Positions 31,341-42,975 of a stretch of 64,000 nucleotides of DNA are shown one piece after another; the first letter of the stretch is position 1; the number at the start of each line of letters is the position of its first letter. The notes beneath the pieces are model-generated. The model was not told the origin of the DNA, ran no database searches, and saw only the letters and a program-made list of their open reading frames with translations. The position numbers were made by a program, and so were the translations under genes. Source of the DNA: Ryuthela nishihirai (lineage: Eukaryota; Arthropoda; Arachnida; Araneae; Heptathelidae); contig JAWZYU010000020.1 of the NCBI GenBank assembly GCA_038380435.1, positions 42,316,307-42,380,306 on the forward strand, given 5' to 3'.

Positions 31341-33020
31341 ATTCGATGACCTCTTAAGCCAAATGAAAGTAGTATAATCAGGAGCAGACTGGTTAATTTT
31401 TTCAAGAACGCATCTATGAACTCTGACCTCAATGTACTTTATGAACGAACTACTTCAATACTTTTTTGGTTGACAGATTTTACTTCCTGTTTTATACAGT
31501 TTTTCCCCAATTCCGTGGAGCTGGTGTAAAATAAGAATTTATGTTATTTAAAAAATAAGTCTTGCTCCTATGAGGACATACATGGTGGCCCGAGACGCTA
31601 CAACACTTAGTGCCCTTACCAGTACGCGCATGAGTATAATGGTAATTAAAATGTTTTCAATTGAACTGCTTTTCTAAGGTTACCAATTAGTATATTCCTT
31701 TTATGTGTTTATTTGATTTTGGTGGCTTTTTATGTGGGGAAAAAATTCCTATATTTCGATATGAATTCGGCGACTCCATTTTCATGACTATATTGGCGAC
31801 GTTCCGAATAAATCTCTTTTTCAAAGTTAGAGAGAGGATTACGTTTTTTTTTTCAGGGGAAACACGGTATAAAGGTTACACGATATCTATTTCTTGCAAG
31901 GAAATTAAAATAAAATTATAACAGTATTCATAATTCTTGTGGACATAGAATAGGTTACTTTCCTTCGCCAACGAATTAACACTATTAAATATTTTTTGGT
32001 TAAATGTCATCTTGTGCAAATGGATAGAAGCCAAGTAGAGTAAAAGACAGTAGATATCACTCTGCAATTATTAGAAATTGATTTGTATTTTTTTTTTTGC
32101 ATCCAAATCTTTTTTTAACCCAAAAGGATTATATTTTCGTCCCGACCAGGAAATGCAGTTCAATTAATCATTCTATTTATCATTTTATACAACTTGCATT
32201 TTGTATAGTTTCAGTTTATTTCAGTTGTACAAACTTCATAATGCACCTTTTTTTAATATTTTTTCAATCATACATTTATCAAACAAAAAATTAAGAAAAT
32301 GAAAATGAATTACGTTTTAATATTAAGTTTAATTAATATTTTGAATACCAAACACCCACAAGGTATATCGAACTAGTTTGTAGATTTATAATTTTATGAG
32401 CAATAATATCATTAAAAATTGTTTAGTTTGTAAATGAGAAATTGGAATTTTACAATTTAGAACAACTACTGATTCATAAACAGTAAAAATAGCTATCAAA
32501 TTAAAATATGACAGTAAATATACAACTTAACAATAATTTTTCTGAAGAAAGACCAATATCAATAAATTCATCAATTCATGTTTTTACTTTTTTTAAAAAA
32601 ACTTTTACCTTTTAGTTTAATATTTTTATTTTTCCCAGCAATACATAAAAAATTTTCGGTGCTAAATTTATAAAATGCGTTCTCTGTAATACTTAGGATC
32701 TTGGACAATTAGGTTTGCAGAATCAGTCGATGTTGTGTTATAGAGTTTTTAACTTTAAAGTTACATTATTGTATCACATGGCATTGATGTGATGTATACT
32801 TCCGAAATTTTCGATCATCATGCATAATTTATATAATATTTAAAACGAATATTTCGTTCCTGTATTTCTTTTTTCAGTGAAATGACATCGAATGTAAATT
32901 TCACATAGTTCTATATTCCGAAGAAGTTATATGTGTAACAAATGATGTGAAAAAGTGCATGAAAAAGTTGTATTTTACCTCTCTTTCAGCCCTCGTATCA
33001 TCGCATTTCTGCAGAAGCGG
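31341..33020. other. AT-rich non-coding DNA
   Basis: Very T- and A-rich, notably 32080-32640. No feature seen. Confidence 0.4.
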
Positions 33021-33021
33021 T

Positions 33022-33598
33022 GGGGCGGGGCAGGCTCAGTCGGTAGCGCGCCAGGCTCGTAATCTGTAGTTCCCAGGTTCGAGTCCCAGCTGGGTCAGCG
33101 TTGAGATTTATCTCCGCAAAATTCCCCGCCCAGCCACACGGTCAGTAGGGGACACCGATGGGCTTGGAAAGGCCGCCGTCCGTCGGATGGGACGTTAAGC
33201 CGTGGCCCCGTGTGTGGGAGAGCCATACCCTGTGCACGTTAACACGCTGGATGCCCTTGACGGGAGGCTACCATCTGTCTCCCAACAGCTGTTCCAGTGG
33301 GTCCCCTCCCCCAACCTTCTCTGAGCCTTCGGGGTCCATGTGACCTGGCCATTTTAGCCCATGGTGTGCAAAAAAGTGCCGCTCATGGCCGAGTGGTTAG
33401 CGCGCTTGGCTACTGATCTAAGGGACCTGGGTTCGAGCCCTGGGTAAGGCATGGATGTATGTGTCGTTTTTCTGCTGAGGTCCTGCCATCCTCTCAGACC
33501 TTCTACTCTGGCAAATAAACTGACAGGCTCCTGTCAGACCTCTGTGGCAAGCAGCTGTTTGAGGGGGTATATTTACAGAGGTAAAACAACCCAACTTG
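33022..33598 (+). mobile_element. SINE-A split by a SINE-B
   Basis: SINE-A runs from the head at about 33022 to GTGCCGCTC (33384) and resumes with AGAGGTAAAACAACCC at 33577. SINE-B occupies 33385-33576. No outer target duplication was seen. About eight bases of the core (AAAGAACA) are deleted. Confidence 0.88.
33385..33576 (+). mobile_element. SINE-B nested in SINE-A
   Basis: Near-complete from ATGGCCGAGTGGTTAGCGCG to GCAGCTGTTTGAGGGGG. Its start is slightly shortened and no target duplication is evident. Confidence 0.9.
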
Positions 33599-34106
33599 TG
33601 CGACAGTTCAGACTTCACGATGACATCTTTCGAAGTTGATAAACAGGATGAAACGAACGCAAATTCTATTAGTCAACATACCTGTTGACACACTAACAAC
33701 ACTCATGTTACATTATGCGTTTAGACATGCATGTAAATATTCATTGATGACTCTTTATCGCAATTTTGAGATAAGTGAGTTGATTAGCATTCAATTTGAT
33801 TATAGATATTAAGTAGCTGGTTTTGTAGAAGCGGTAAAACGGGTAGTACAAGGGCTTTGGACATAAAAGGTGACAATTTGAAGTGGCCTACGTGCACACA
33901 AAACTACATAATGACGGTCTCGATGCATGCACGTCGCATGCATAGCAAAAAGCAGTTAGGAGTATTAATAGGCAGCAGGCAGTTGTCAGAGATAAAGCTA
34001 TGATGATCTTAGGTGCTGATGGAGATGCAAAGGGCAATTACTTCTGTAAAAGAAATTTTGCTGGATTTCCAAACATGAAACTAGATTTCCAACACAATGT
34101 AGCATT
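33599..34106. other. Non-coding DNA
   Basis: No feature seen. Confidence 0.35.
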
Positions 34107-34118
34107 CCCCTCTCCGTT

Positions 34119-34498
34119 CGGGGCGGGGGTGGCTGAGTCGGTAGCGCGCCAGGCTCGTAATCTGTAGTTCCCAGGTTCGAGTTCCAGCGTTGAGATTTAT
34201 CTTCGCAGAATTCCCCACCCTGCCCACAGTCAGTAAGGGACACCGATGGGCTTTAAAAGGCCGCCGTCCGTCGGATGAGACGTTAAGCCGTGGCTCCGTG
34301 TGCGGTAGAGCCATACCCTGTGCACGTTAAAGAACACGCTGGATGGCCTTGACGGGAGGCTACCATCTGTCTCCCAACAGCTGTTCCAGTGGGTCCCCTC
34401 CCCCAACCTTCTCTGAGCCTTCGGGGTCCATGTGACCTGGCCATTTAGCCCATGGTGTGCAAAAAAGTGCCGTTCATAGGTAAAACAACCCAACCCAA
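34119..34498 (+). mobile_element. SINE-A with head-core deletion
   Basis: Flanks CCCCTCTCCGTT and TCCCTCTCCGTT form a near-perfect target duplication. It lacks part of the CCCAGCTGGGTCAG block. Confidence 0.92.
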
Positions 34499-34511
34499 TC
34501 CCTCTCCGTTT

Positions 34512-34935
34512 TACAGGTCTCTAAACATTTCTTGAAAAATGCATGAAATATAAAAAAGTTCAGTAATATTCTGCCTCTCTATTACTATCATTCTGAAAGG
34601 GGGAGGAGCATGTTCCCTCCAGATGCGGCCCTGCATCTTTCCATACCCGAATTTATTAAATCTATCTGGATCAAGGCTGGGCAACCAGTGGTGCTTTTCA
34701 TAATTTTGTTGTGGCTGTTTTAATATTTATTTTGATACTTGTAATCTGTTTCTTTTGATTTATTGTGTCACTTTAAGTTAATAAATTTATTGTTAGTACT
34801 TAATTCTATTAAGTTTTATAATGATCGCAGTACGCTAAGCATTTCGAGATGTTTTGACGTTTAAAATTCGTTAGACAAGGGTTCTAAAACTTTCCAGGTC
34901 GCGGTTCCCTCCTTCCCTTTCACAGATTTTTCGTC
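34512..34935. other. Non-coding DNA
   Basis: AAGGGTTCTAAAACTTTCC near 34877 resembles a hAT-type end, but no partner was found. Confidence 0.35.
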
Positions 34936-34938
34936 CTC

Positions 34939-35328
34939 GCCCTACCCACGGTCAGTAGGGGACACCAATGGGCTTGGAAAGACCGCCGTCCGTTGGATGG
35001 AACGTTAAGCCGTAGCCCCGTGTGCGAGAGAGCCATACCCTGTGCACGTTAAAGAACACGCTGGATGGCCTTGACGGGAGGCTACCATCTATCTCCGAAC
35101 AGCCGATGGGCTTGGAAAGACCGCCGTCCGTCGGATGGTCTTTATTGTGCACAGGGTATGGCTCACCCGCACACTACACCACGGCTTAATGTCTCATCCG
35201 ACGGTCAGCGGCCTTTCCAAGCCCATCGGTGTCCCCTATTGACCGTGGGCAGAGCAGGGAATTTTGCGGAGATAAATCTCAAAGCTGACCCAGCTGGGAC
35301 TCGTACCTGACTGAGCCAACCCCACCCC
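34939..35328. mobile_element. Rearranged SINE-A: two forward pieces and one inverted
   Basis: 34939-35102 is forward core. 35103-35138 repeats a 36-bp forward piece (starting CCGATGGGCTTGGAAAGA). 35139-35328 is the reverse-oriented core and head ending in a worn A box. The parts share unusual variants (GGAAAGACCGCCGTCC), suggesting rearrangement within one lineage. Confidence 0.85.
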
Positions 35329-35329
35329 T

Positions 35330-35780
35330 AAGAAGTTAAGAAGTTTCTACGAGTGTACCGAAAACTGCGTAGACATCAATAGTAACGGAGCCCGCGAAGT
35401 TTTGTACATAGGGATGAAGGGAACAGAAATTGGTTTTAAGTCATTCGATATTGTTTATTTCATTAAGCACTTGGAGATTAACATTTCAATTACCGGGTTC
35501 AAATCCACTACCTTTTTTTTCTCACCTTCAATATAGTCATTCTGTGTTTAAATATTTATTTCCTTTAAAACGCTCAAGTCAAACTATATTTTTCTAGAAA
35601 ACGAAAAAGATAGAAGTATAAACACACAACCATGCTAGGACTCAAACCCAAGACCAGACTGCTGCAAGTGTCACTGTACCACTTAGGGGGGTTAATAATA
35701 TTGTAAATATTACGAAAAACAACAACAGGTTATTAAATGAAAGATTACATCTACAAATCATCCATGGACTTTTGTATTTT
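35330..35780. other. Non-coding DNA
   Basis: No feature seen. A short worn segment near 35630-35690 ends abruptly at the next SINE fragment. Confidence 0.35.
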
Positions 35781-36079
35781 AATCTCCGCAAAACTCCCGC
35801 CCTGCCACAGTCAGTAGGGGACACCGATGGGCTTGGAATGGCCGCCGTCCGTCGGATGGGACGTTAAGCCGTGGCCCGTGTGTGGGAGAGCCATACCCTG
35901 TGCACGTTAAAGAACACGTTGGATGGCCTTGTCGGGAGACTACCAACTGTCTCCTAACAGCTGTTCCAGTGGGTCCCCTCCCCCAACCTTCTCTGAGCCT
36001 TCAGGGTCCATGTGACCTGGCCATTTACTCCATTGTGTGAAATAAAGTGCCGCTCAGAGATAAAACAACCAACCAACCT
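35781..36079 (+). mobile_element. SINE-A lacking the tRNA head
   Basis: Starts at AATCTCCGCAAAACTCCCGC and runs to the 3' end AAAACAACCAACCAACC. Confidence 0.85.
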
Positions 36080-36299
36080 TTCCTTCATGTAGTCAGTAGC
36101 AGGACTAGACAGCACACTCTGTGTATTGACATCTCATTTGCAAGACGAGATTGCAAATACGATTTCTTTGTCTGTAGAGTAGGAAGGGTATGGAATGATC
36201 TTCCAGAGGACGTAGTCATCTCTCCTACCATAGTCATTTTTCAAAGGCATCTACGAAGCATGGACATATGTAAATATCTCAAATGCTCTCAGTTTTAAT
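36080..36299 (+). pseudogene. LINE reverse-transcriptase C-terminal fragment
   Basis: The plus-strand frame reads RTRQHTLCIDISFARRDCKY, then DFFVCRVGRVWNDLPEDVV and FQRHLRSM before a stop. The R-x-WN-x-LP pattern followed by a short amphipathic stretch is typical of the extreme C-terminus of CR1/Jockey-like LINE proteins. The rest of the reverse transcriptase is absent. It directly follows the 3' end of a SINE-A. Clade uncertain. Confidence 0.65.
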
Positions 36300-36368
36300 C
36301 TTGTTGCCGTCATCTCAAGATTACCAAAGGATTCATTTCTCTGCAGTCCATTTTCTGATACGTGATAT

Positions 36369-36440
36369 TGTACAGTCGCTCAAAAAATATCCGAACACTA
36401 CGGTTGATTATAGAATTGAGAAAAAATATCTGGGAACGAT
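36369..36440 (+). mobile_element. MITE arm of the CAGTCGCTC family
   Basis: TACAGTCGCTCAAAAAATAT then CCGAACACTACGGTTGATTA. Followed by T-rich sequence; no second arm. Confidence 0.7.
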
Positions 36441-36579
36441 TTTTTTTTAGAATTTTTTTTTAGAAATTTTTTTAGAAATAAATGAAGTATGCTATCATCT
36501 ATTTATTATCTTTGTTTTCTAATATTCTATCTAATCATTGATAAATGATTGTTTATTATTTATCAATCTATTCATTGAT

Positions 36580-36920
36580 TTTGGGTTGTTTTACCTCTGA
36601 GCGGCACTTTTTTGCACACCATGGGCTAAATGGCCAGATCACATGGACCCGAAGGCTCAGAGAAGGTTGGGGGAGGGGATCCACTGGAACAGCTGTTGGG
36701 AGACAGATGGTAGCCTCATGTCGAAGCCATCCAGCGTGTTGTTTAACGTGCACAGGGTATGGCTCTCTCGCACACGGAGCCACGGCTTAACGTCCCATCC
36801 GACGGACGGCGGCCTTTCGGGGAATTTTGCGGAGATAAATCTCAACGCTGACCCAGCTGGGATTCGAACCTGAGAACTACAGATTACGAGTCTGGCGCGC
36901 TACCGACTGAGCCACCCCCT
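36580..36920 (-). mobile_element. SINE-A with internal deletion
   Basis: About 45 bp between GGCGGCCTTTC and GGGGAATTTTGCGG are missing. No clear target duplication. Confidence 0.88.
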
Positions 36921-36934
36921 GTCGTGCAGGAAGT

Positions 36935-37390
36935 ATCATGAAAGATGCAGCATTTCCTGCTGAAGTACGTATATTCTACGTCATTACGAAGTCCTATGAA
37001 AGTCGTAAAGACATGGTGGAAAGCAAAGTGCGACATGGATTAAAAGGGTGCTCATCTTTGGAGCGCGGTGGGCAGGAGCATCCGTAACGGAGGTGATGGA
37101 ACTCAGCGGAAAATCAGGAGGCACAATATCCCAAGTGTACGAAGAATAACAACGATCTCAAGAAACGTCCACCAATCTTGGCAAATGAAGGAGGAAAAAG
37201 GCTCTGAGAGACACGGAAAGAAGTTTGTTGGCACGAACAGTACGGCAAAACAGAGATGCTACAGTTCATCAGCTGAGAGAGATGATACCTATCACACTTC
37301 AAAACCCATTTCAACGCGAAATATGGGCAGAGAAATGAAAAGTCTGAAATTTTGGAACTGTACCATAATACGTACATTTTGAGAGCTTAA
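36935..37390 (+). pseudogene. Tc1-like transposase relic, N-terminal part
   Basis: In one plus frame TEVMELSGKSGGTISQVYEE resembles the first helix-turn-helix, and after frame breaks ALRDTERSLLARTVRQNRDA then TVHQLREM resembles the second. The catalytic domain is not seen. Confidence 0.5.
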
Positions 37391-37655
37391 AAACAACGTT
37401 TTGCAGGGTGTTCATAAAATGCTAAGGCGGCTACAGATTTGTACAGCTTGGAAATGTAACATTTTGTCGCTACACCCCGTGGGATGCGGGAGCTCTCCAG
37501 TTTTTGATGAAAAAAGATAGTGCCGGACTGCGCAATAGGAACTGTTGGCACGTGTCTCGGTGTCGTCAAAGGTAAGAGGCCCCCGTGGTTTGATTGTTAT
37601 ATCGGCAAGGATTATTGAAAACAAAGATAATAAATAAATGAAGTATGCTATCATC

Positions 37656-38025
37656 GTGTTGGGTTGATTTTGTCTCTGAGATGCATTTTTTTACACACAT
37701 TGGGCTAAATGGCCAGGTCACATGGACCCCGAAGGCTCAGAGAAGGTTGGGGGAGGGAACCTACTGGACAGCTGCTAGGAGACAGATGATAGCCTCCTGT
37801 CAAGGCCATCCAGAGTGTTCTTTAACGTGTACAGGGTATGGCTTTCCCACACACAGAGCTTGCGTCCCATCCGACTGATGGCGGCTTTTCCAAGGCCATC
37901 GGTGTCCCCTACTGACCGATGGTACGGTGGTGAGTTTCCCAGAGATAAATCTCAACGCTGGCCCAGCTGGTACTCGAACCTGGGAACTTCAGATTACGAG
38001 TTTGGCATTCTACCGACTGAATAAT
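37656..38025 (-). mobile_element. Diverged SINE-A
   Basis: Starts GTTGGGTTGATTTTGTCTC. The core is modified (several CCACGG-region bases lost) and the head is worn. A younger SINE-A has inserted at its outer edge. Confidence 0.85.
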
Positions 38026-38037
38026 CCCGTCTCATGA

Positions 38038-38428
38038 GTAGGGGAGGGGGTGGCTCAGTCGGTAGCGCGCCAGGCTCGTAATCTGTAGTTCCCAGGTTCG
38101 AGTCCCAGCTGGGTCAGCGTTGAGATTTATCTCCGCAAAATTCTCCGCCCTGCCCACGGTCAGTAGGGGACACCGATGGGCTTGAAAAGGCCGCTGTCCG
38201 TCGGATGGGACGTTAAGCCGTGGCCCCGTGTGCGGGAGAGACATACCCTGTGCACGTTAAAGAACACACTGGATGGCCTTGACGGGAGGCTACCATCTGT
38301 CTCCCAACAGCTGTTCCAGTGGGTCCCCTCCCCCAACCTTCTCTGAGCCTTCGGGGTCCATGTGACCTGGCCATTTAACCCATGGTGTGCAAAAAAGTGC
38401 CGCTCAGAGGTAAAACAACCCAACCCAA
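38038..38428 (+). mobile_element. SINE-A, head-to-head with an older copy
   Basis: Target duplication CCCGTCTCATGA at 38026-38037 and 38429-38440. Full length. Confidence 0.94.
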
Positions 38429-38440
38429 CCCGTCTCATGA

Positions 38441-40475
38441 TACCAGATTTTTTTATACCGTTACAAATTACGAGGAAATATCCTCAAAGTCTTTGTGTAA
38501 GTCAAATATAAAAGAAGTCAACTATAATTAATATATCTTTTTTTTCGTAAGCTCTAAAAGGTCTTAGGCCGCTGCTTACTGGACTTAAAAAAGTTCTTCA
38601 AAGTCATCGTAAATTACAGAGGGCGTCCCGTTTTTAAGGTGTGGTATTCAGCCTGAATCTGAAAAGGTTCAATGTTTGAAGAGGTAAAAATGCGAAGTTA
38701 AAATTACTAAATTGATTGCAAGTAGATTTGATCATTCTAGTTGCAGTCAGTTTAATCAGTTTAGCTCCACATTTTACCTCTTGAAAAATGGAATCACCAA
38801 GGGTTGTAAAGAGAATTCAGGAAATATGTACATCACCCTAGGTGAGAAGGGAGGGGGGGGGGGTTGTATCCTCTCTGAATTTCCTCTGAAACTTCTAAGA
38901 AGGGAAAGAAAATTGTCGTACGTGATTTACTATGAGATAGATTAGACTTTCTTTTGGTAATGTGTATGATCTCTCTAGAAACAATTAAAGATATATTAAT
39001 TCAACCTTAATTTACAAATTATCTATTTACATTTGAACTGAAACGTTAATGATGTGTAATGATCCACAATCAAGCTATATCAACACCACAATCAAAATGT
39101 TTAAATAAGAACCCGAAAAAGCAAATATAATTAGTATATTTTTTTCCCCATAAGTCATTTCTTAACAACAGGAAAATGCATTAATATGTAATACTAAATA
39201 ACATATTCCATTTTGAATCGCCCGAAGTATCTGCAAAACCATTCATCCCATCACAATCTCCACACTGCATGAATGCAAACTCATTTTTTTCCCCCACGTT
39301 TAAATGCATTAAGATATCGAGGTTGTGTCCAAGGCGTGGGAAAATTCTGACCAAACTGTGCTGTTCCTGTCACTGGCACTCGCCCACCTTCTCAGCACCT
39401 CGCTTGATGTCTTAACTTTTCCTTTCATTAGGCTTATCGGTGAATGTAAATGCTCGAACTCTTCATTAATCTTCTATGTTCCGGTGTCAAAAGAGAATCT
39501 CACCACACATTATTACTCTGCCATTACACTTCGTAAATAGACACAGCTTTTCTTCATTGGCAAGGCTGTTCACCTTCTTAGAGCTTTGCTGATGATTGTT
39601 GATGATGGTGGCGAGCCGGATCGGGCCAACACAAACGTGCCAAGCTGGTGAACGTCATGTGATTAGGACCAAGACCAAAGACCAACACTTCACTCAAAAC
39701 AGTCCTTCGTCATCATTGTGATGACCGCCTAAGATTGTGATGACCGCCTAAGAGGCAAACAACATACAGTGTGGCTGTTTGATTCTGTTCCGCTCCTGGG
39801 TATGTTATCGGATATCTCTAAATTAGAAGCATGGAGGAAAAAAATGCATATTTTTCCAGTTATCCTAACTCTTTATGCAGAGATTCTGGAAGGGGAAAAC
39901 ATCGCAGTCTCTCTCTCACATCGTGATTTGGTTCTTAAATAAAAAAGACACCTTGTAATACATTCGTTAGAGTCAACACGTTCTGTTTAAACTTGACGTC
40001 TTAACGATGGTCTGATTGATGAATGTTGCATTTTGCTTTTTCTTCCTATCAAAGATTCAGAAAAGGGGAAGGGATATTAAAAAACATAAAGGTCCATTTA
40101 CGTGATTCGCCGTAGAGTAAATGTGATACAACTTAATCATTACCTATCAGGGTTAAGAACTCTCTTGAATATCGAAAATCTGATGAATATGACGTCAAAT
40201 GTGGGACGAAAGATTTATTAAACTGTCGAAATATGTGAAGTATACTCGGCAAAAAAAGGGGACTCATCACTCAAGTTTAAGCATGGCTTCAGTATTAATG
40301 TACATATAGCGCTAAAATTTAATACTTTGGGTTGCAACAGCAGTGTTAATGAGACTCCGAATTACACTCGAATCTGTTTTGCAACGTCTGGGGTCTAGGA
40401 CACGGGTACTCCAAGTCAGGGTTTCGAAAGTATTTTTGGGCCTGGCCAGTTAGCCTACAGGTACTGCTATTGTTT
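38441..40475. other. Non-coding DNA
   Basis: Two kilobases without a supportable gene. A 19-bp duplication (GTGATGACCGCCTAAG) lies at 39716-39752. A G-run lies near 38851. The 71-codon frame at 39325 has no recognised motif. Confidence 0.4.
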
Positions 40476-40905
40476 GGGTCGCAAAGTGAATGGAAATTTG
40501 AATTTTGGGCCGTGAAGTTAATGGGAATTTGAATTTTGGGTCGCAAAGTGAATGGAAATTTGAATTTTGGGCCGTGAAGTTAATGGGAATTTGAATTTTG
40601 GGTCGCGAAGTTAATGGGAATTTGAATTTTGGGTCGCGAAATGAATGGGAATTTGAATTTTGGGCAGCGAAGTGAATGGATTTGAATTTTGGGTTCCAAA
40701 ATGAATGAATATTTGAATTTTGGGTTCCAAAATGAATAAATATTTGAATATTGGTTCGCGAGATGATTAAAATTTTGAATTTTGGGCTACGAGGTGAATA
40801 GGTATTTAAATTTTTGGCCTCAAATGAATATGTAGTTGAATTTTGGGTCTCGAGTGAAATGGGTATTTAAATATTAGATCGGGAAGTGAATAGGTATTGA
40901 AATTT
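40476..40905 (+). repeat. 31-bp minisatellite, about 14 copies
   Basis: Unit TGGGCCGTGAAGTTAATGGG plus AATTTGAATTT, diverging rightwards. Unrelated in sequence to the 31-bp array at 30885-31340. Confidence 0.9.
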
Positions 40906-41029
40906 TGGGAAACATTAGCTTACAAGATGAAATTATTGTGAACAATTTGAATTTCAGTTTGCCCGTAAAACAAATTTTAATACGTAATATTTAGTGGCTA
41001 AATCTCCATATAACAGAGGATTTGCGATG

Positions 41030-41400
41030 AGTTATTTTACTTCTGAGCGGCACTCAATGGGCTAAATGGCGAGGTCACAAGGACATTGAGGGTTCAGAAA
41101 AAGTTGGGGAAAGGAGACCCACTGGACAGCTGTTAGGAGACAGATGGTAGCCTCCTGTCAATACCATCGAGCGTATTCTTTAACCTGCACAGGGTATGGT
41201 TCTTCCCACACGGGGCCATGACTTGACGTCCCCTCCAACGGATGGCGGCCTTTCCAAGCCCATCATGTCCCCTATTGGCTATGGGTAAGGCGGGAAGTTT
41301 TGCGGAGATAAATCGCAACGCTGGCCCAGGTGGAATTCGAACATGGAAATTGATGATTACGAGCTTGGTTCGCTGCCGAGTCAGACATATCGGCCCCAGA
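41030..41400 (-). mobile_element. Diverged SINE-A
   Basis: GAGTTATTTTACTTCTGAGC to a worn head; the TTTTTTGCACACC block is deleted. Confidence 0.85.
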
Positions 41401-41845
41401 ACAGTTCGCACAAAAATTGAATTATTAGAATTTTAAAGGCACAACTCCACGATATTTAGAGATATTTCCTTCTCCCATCTATTTCCTCCCTAATTCTCTT
41501 AAAATTATCCTAGATGAATAATAAATTAGTTACATGAAATCCTGTCAATGTAATTATTTTCATTGTTCAATTCGTTTCTTTGAGATTCCAATGGAGGCAT
41601 TTCAGATATTTGTGGGGGCTTTTTCTCGTTCAATAGAAATGGGTTAAGTGGAATATCGAATGTTTTGTAGATTAACATAGCCTTCCATGAAGGAGGGGGG
41701 GGGTTGAAAAATAATACTTAGTAAATCGGGAGGTGTTCGGCCCTAAAAGAGGGCACATGCCGTTTGAAAAGGTTGGGAAATCACTGCTTTAAACAATGGG
41801 TCAGCAGCTCTGAAACTAAAACACGACCTCCCCCCCATCTTCGAT
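41401..41845. other. Non-coding DNA
   Basis: A possible hAT-type right end (AGGTTGGGAAATCACTGC, near 41770) is unpaired. Confidence 0.3.
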
Positions 41846-41858
41846 TTCAACTCTAGGG

Positions 41859-42218
41859 TTGGGTTGTTTTACCTCTGAGCGGCACTTTTTTGCACACCAT
41901 GGGCTAAATGGCCAGGTCACATGGACCCCGAAGGAGGGAACCCACTGGAACAGCTGTTGGGAGACAGATGGTAGCCTACCGCCAAGGCCATCCAGCTTTA
42001 ACGTGCACAGGATATGGCTCTCCCGCACACGGGGACACGGCTTAACGTCCCATCCGACGGACGGCGACCTTTCCAAATCCATCGGTGTCCCGTACTGACC
42101 GTGTGCAGGGCGGGAAATTTTGCGGAGATAAATCTCAACGCTGACCCAGCTGGGACTCAAACCTGGGAACTGCAGATTACGAGCCTGGCGTGCTACCGAC
42201 TGAGCCACCCCCGCCCCT
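41859..42218 (-). mobile_element. SINE-A with two internal deletions
   Basis: Flanks CAACTCTAGGG and CAACGCTAGGG form a near-perfect target duplication. Deletions remove parts of the GGCTCAGAGAAGG and GTGTTC blocks. Confidence 0.92.
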
Positions 42219-42229
42219 CAACGCTAGGG

Positions 42230-42975
42230 TAAGTACTGATGACATGTTTGTCGCATAAGCCTTTTATGAACCAACAGAACATCCTATGTCTACGATTATA
42301 GGAGGAGGTGACGTAATTTTCCAATACTTAATACGTTGCACGCAGTAAGTCAAAGTTCAAAACTTTCGTGCAATCCTATCGTGTTCTCTAAAACGTTTGA
42401 TCTATTTATGGGATAAATATGCGTGCAGATAATACGATAAACATCTCTTGAGTCAACTGAATTAAAATGTGTGAAATCGTTGAGTTGATGAGAGGTTTCG
42501 CTTTCCTTACAAAAGCAACGAAACTTCTTCGACTGTCGCGGTGAAATGGAAAATTCCAGCTCCCTCCCACATAACGATTATGGAGATGAGTCCATGCTCC
42601 CTCCTGGAGTGAAGCTGTCATCGACTCAATTTGTGATTTAGCCAAGGAGGAGGAGGAAATCTCATATGCGCTGTCTGCGCCTTATCTGTTGCGAGACCCA
42701 TTCAGGAAACATGTCAAGGTCTTCTGTTTGTTGCACTGGTTTTTGCAACGCGCTACTAACCAAAATATATCAACCTATAAACAGTTAGGGACTCTTTCAA
42801 TTTTTGAAAAAAATATAGCAAGAGGATTTTTCGTTGTCATATTTATCCTTTGGCGCATTTTCGATTTAGTCTTTTCTTAATTCGTTAATGCGATGGTGTG
42901 GGGAACAATAAAGAAGAAATGTTCTTTGAAATGAGTTATTTCTGCAACCATTGCGGATTTCAGTGAACAGAAGTG
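42230..42975. other. Non-coding DNA
   Basis: No feature seen. A 79-codon minus frame (42406-42645) has no recognised motif. Confidence 0.35.

Noticed and set aside
39325..39540. A 71-codon plus frame with hydrophobic start
   Set aside because: No family motif and no supporting context; length is within chance.
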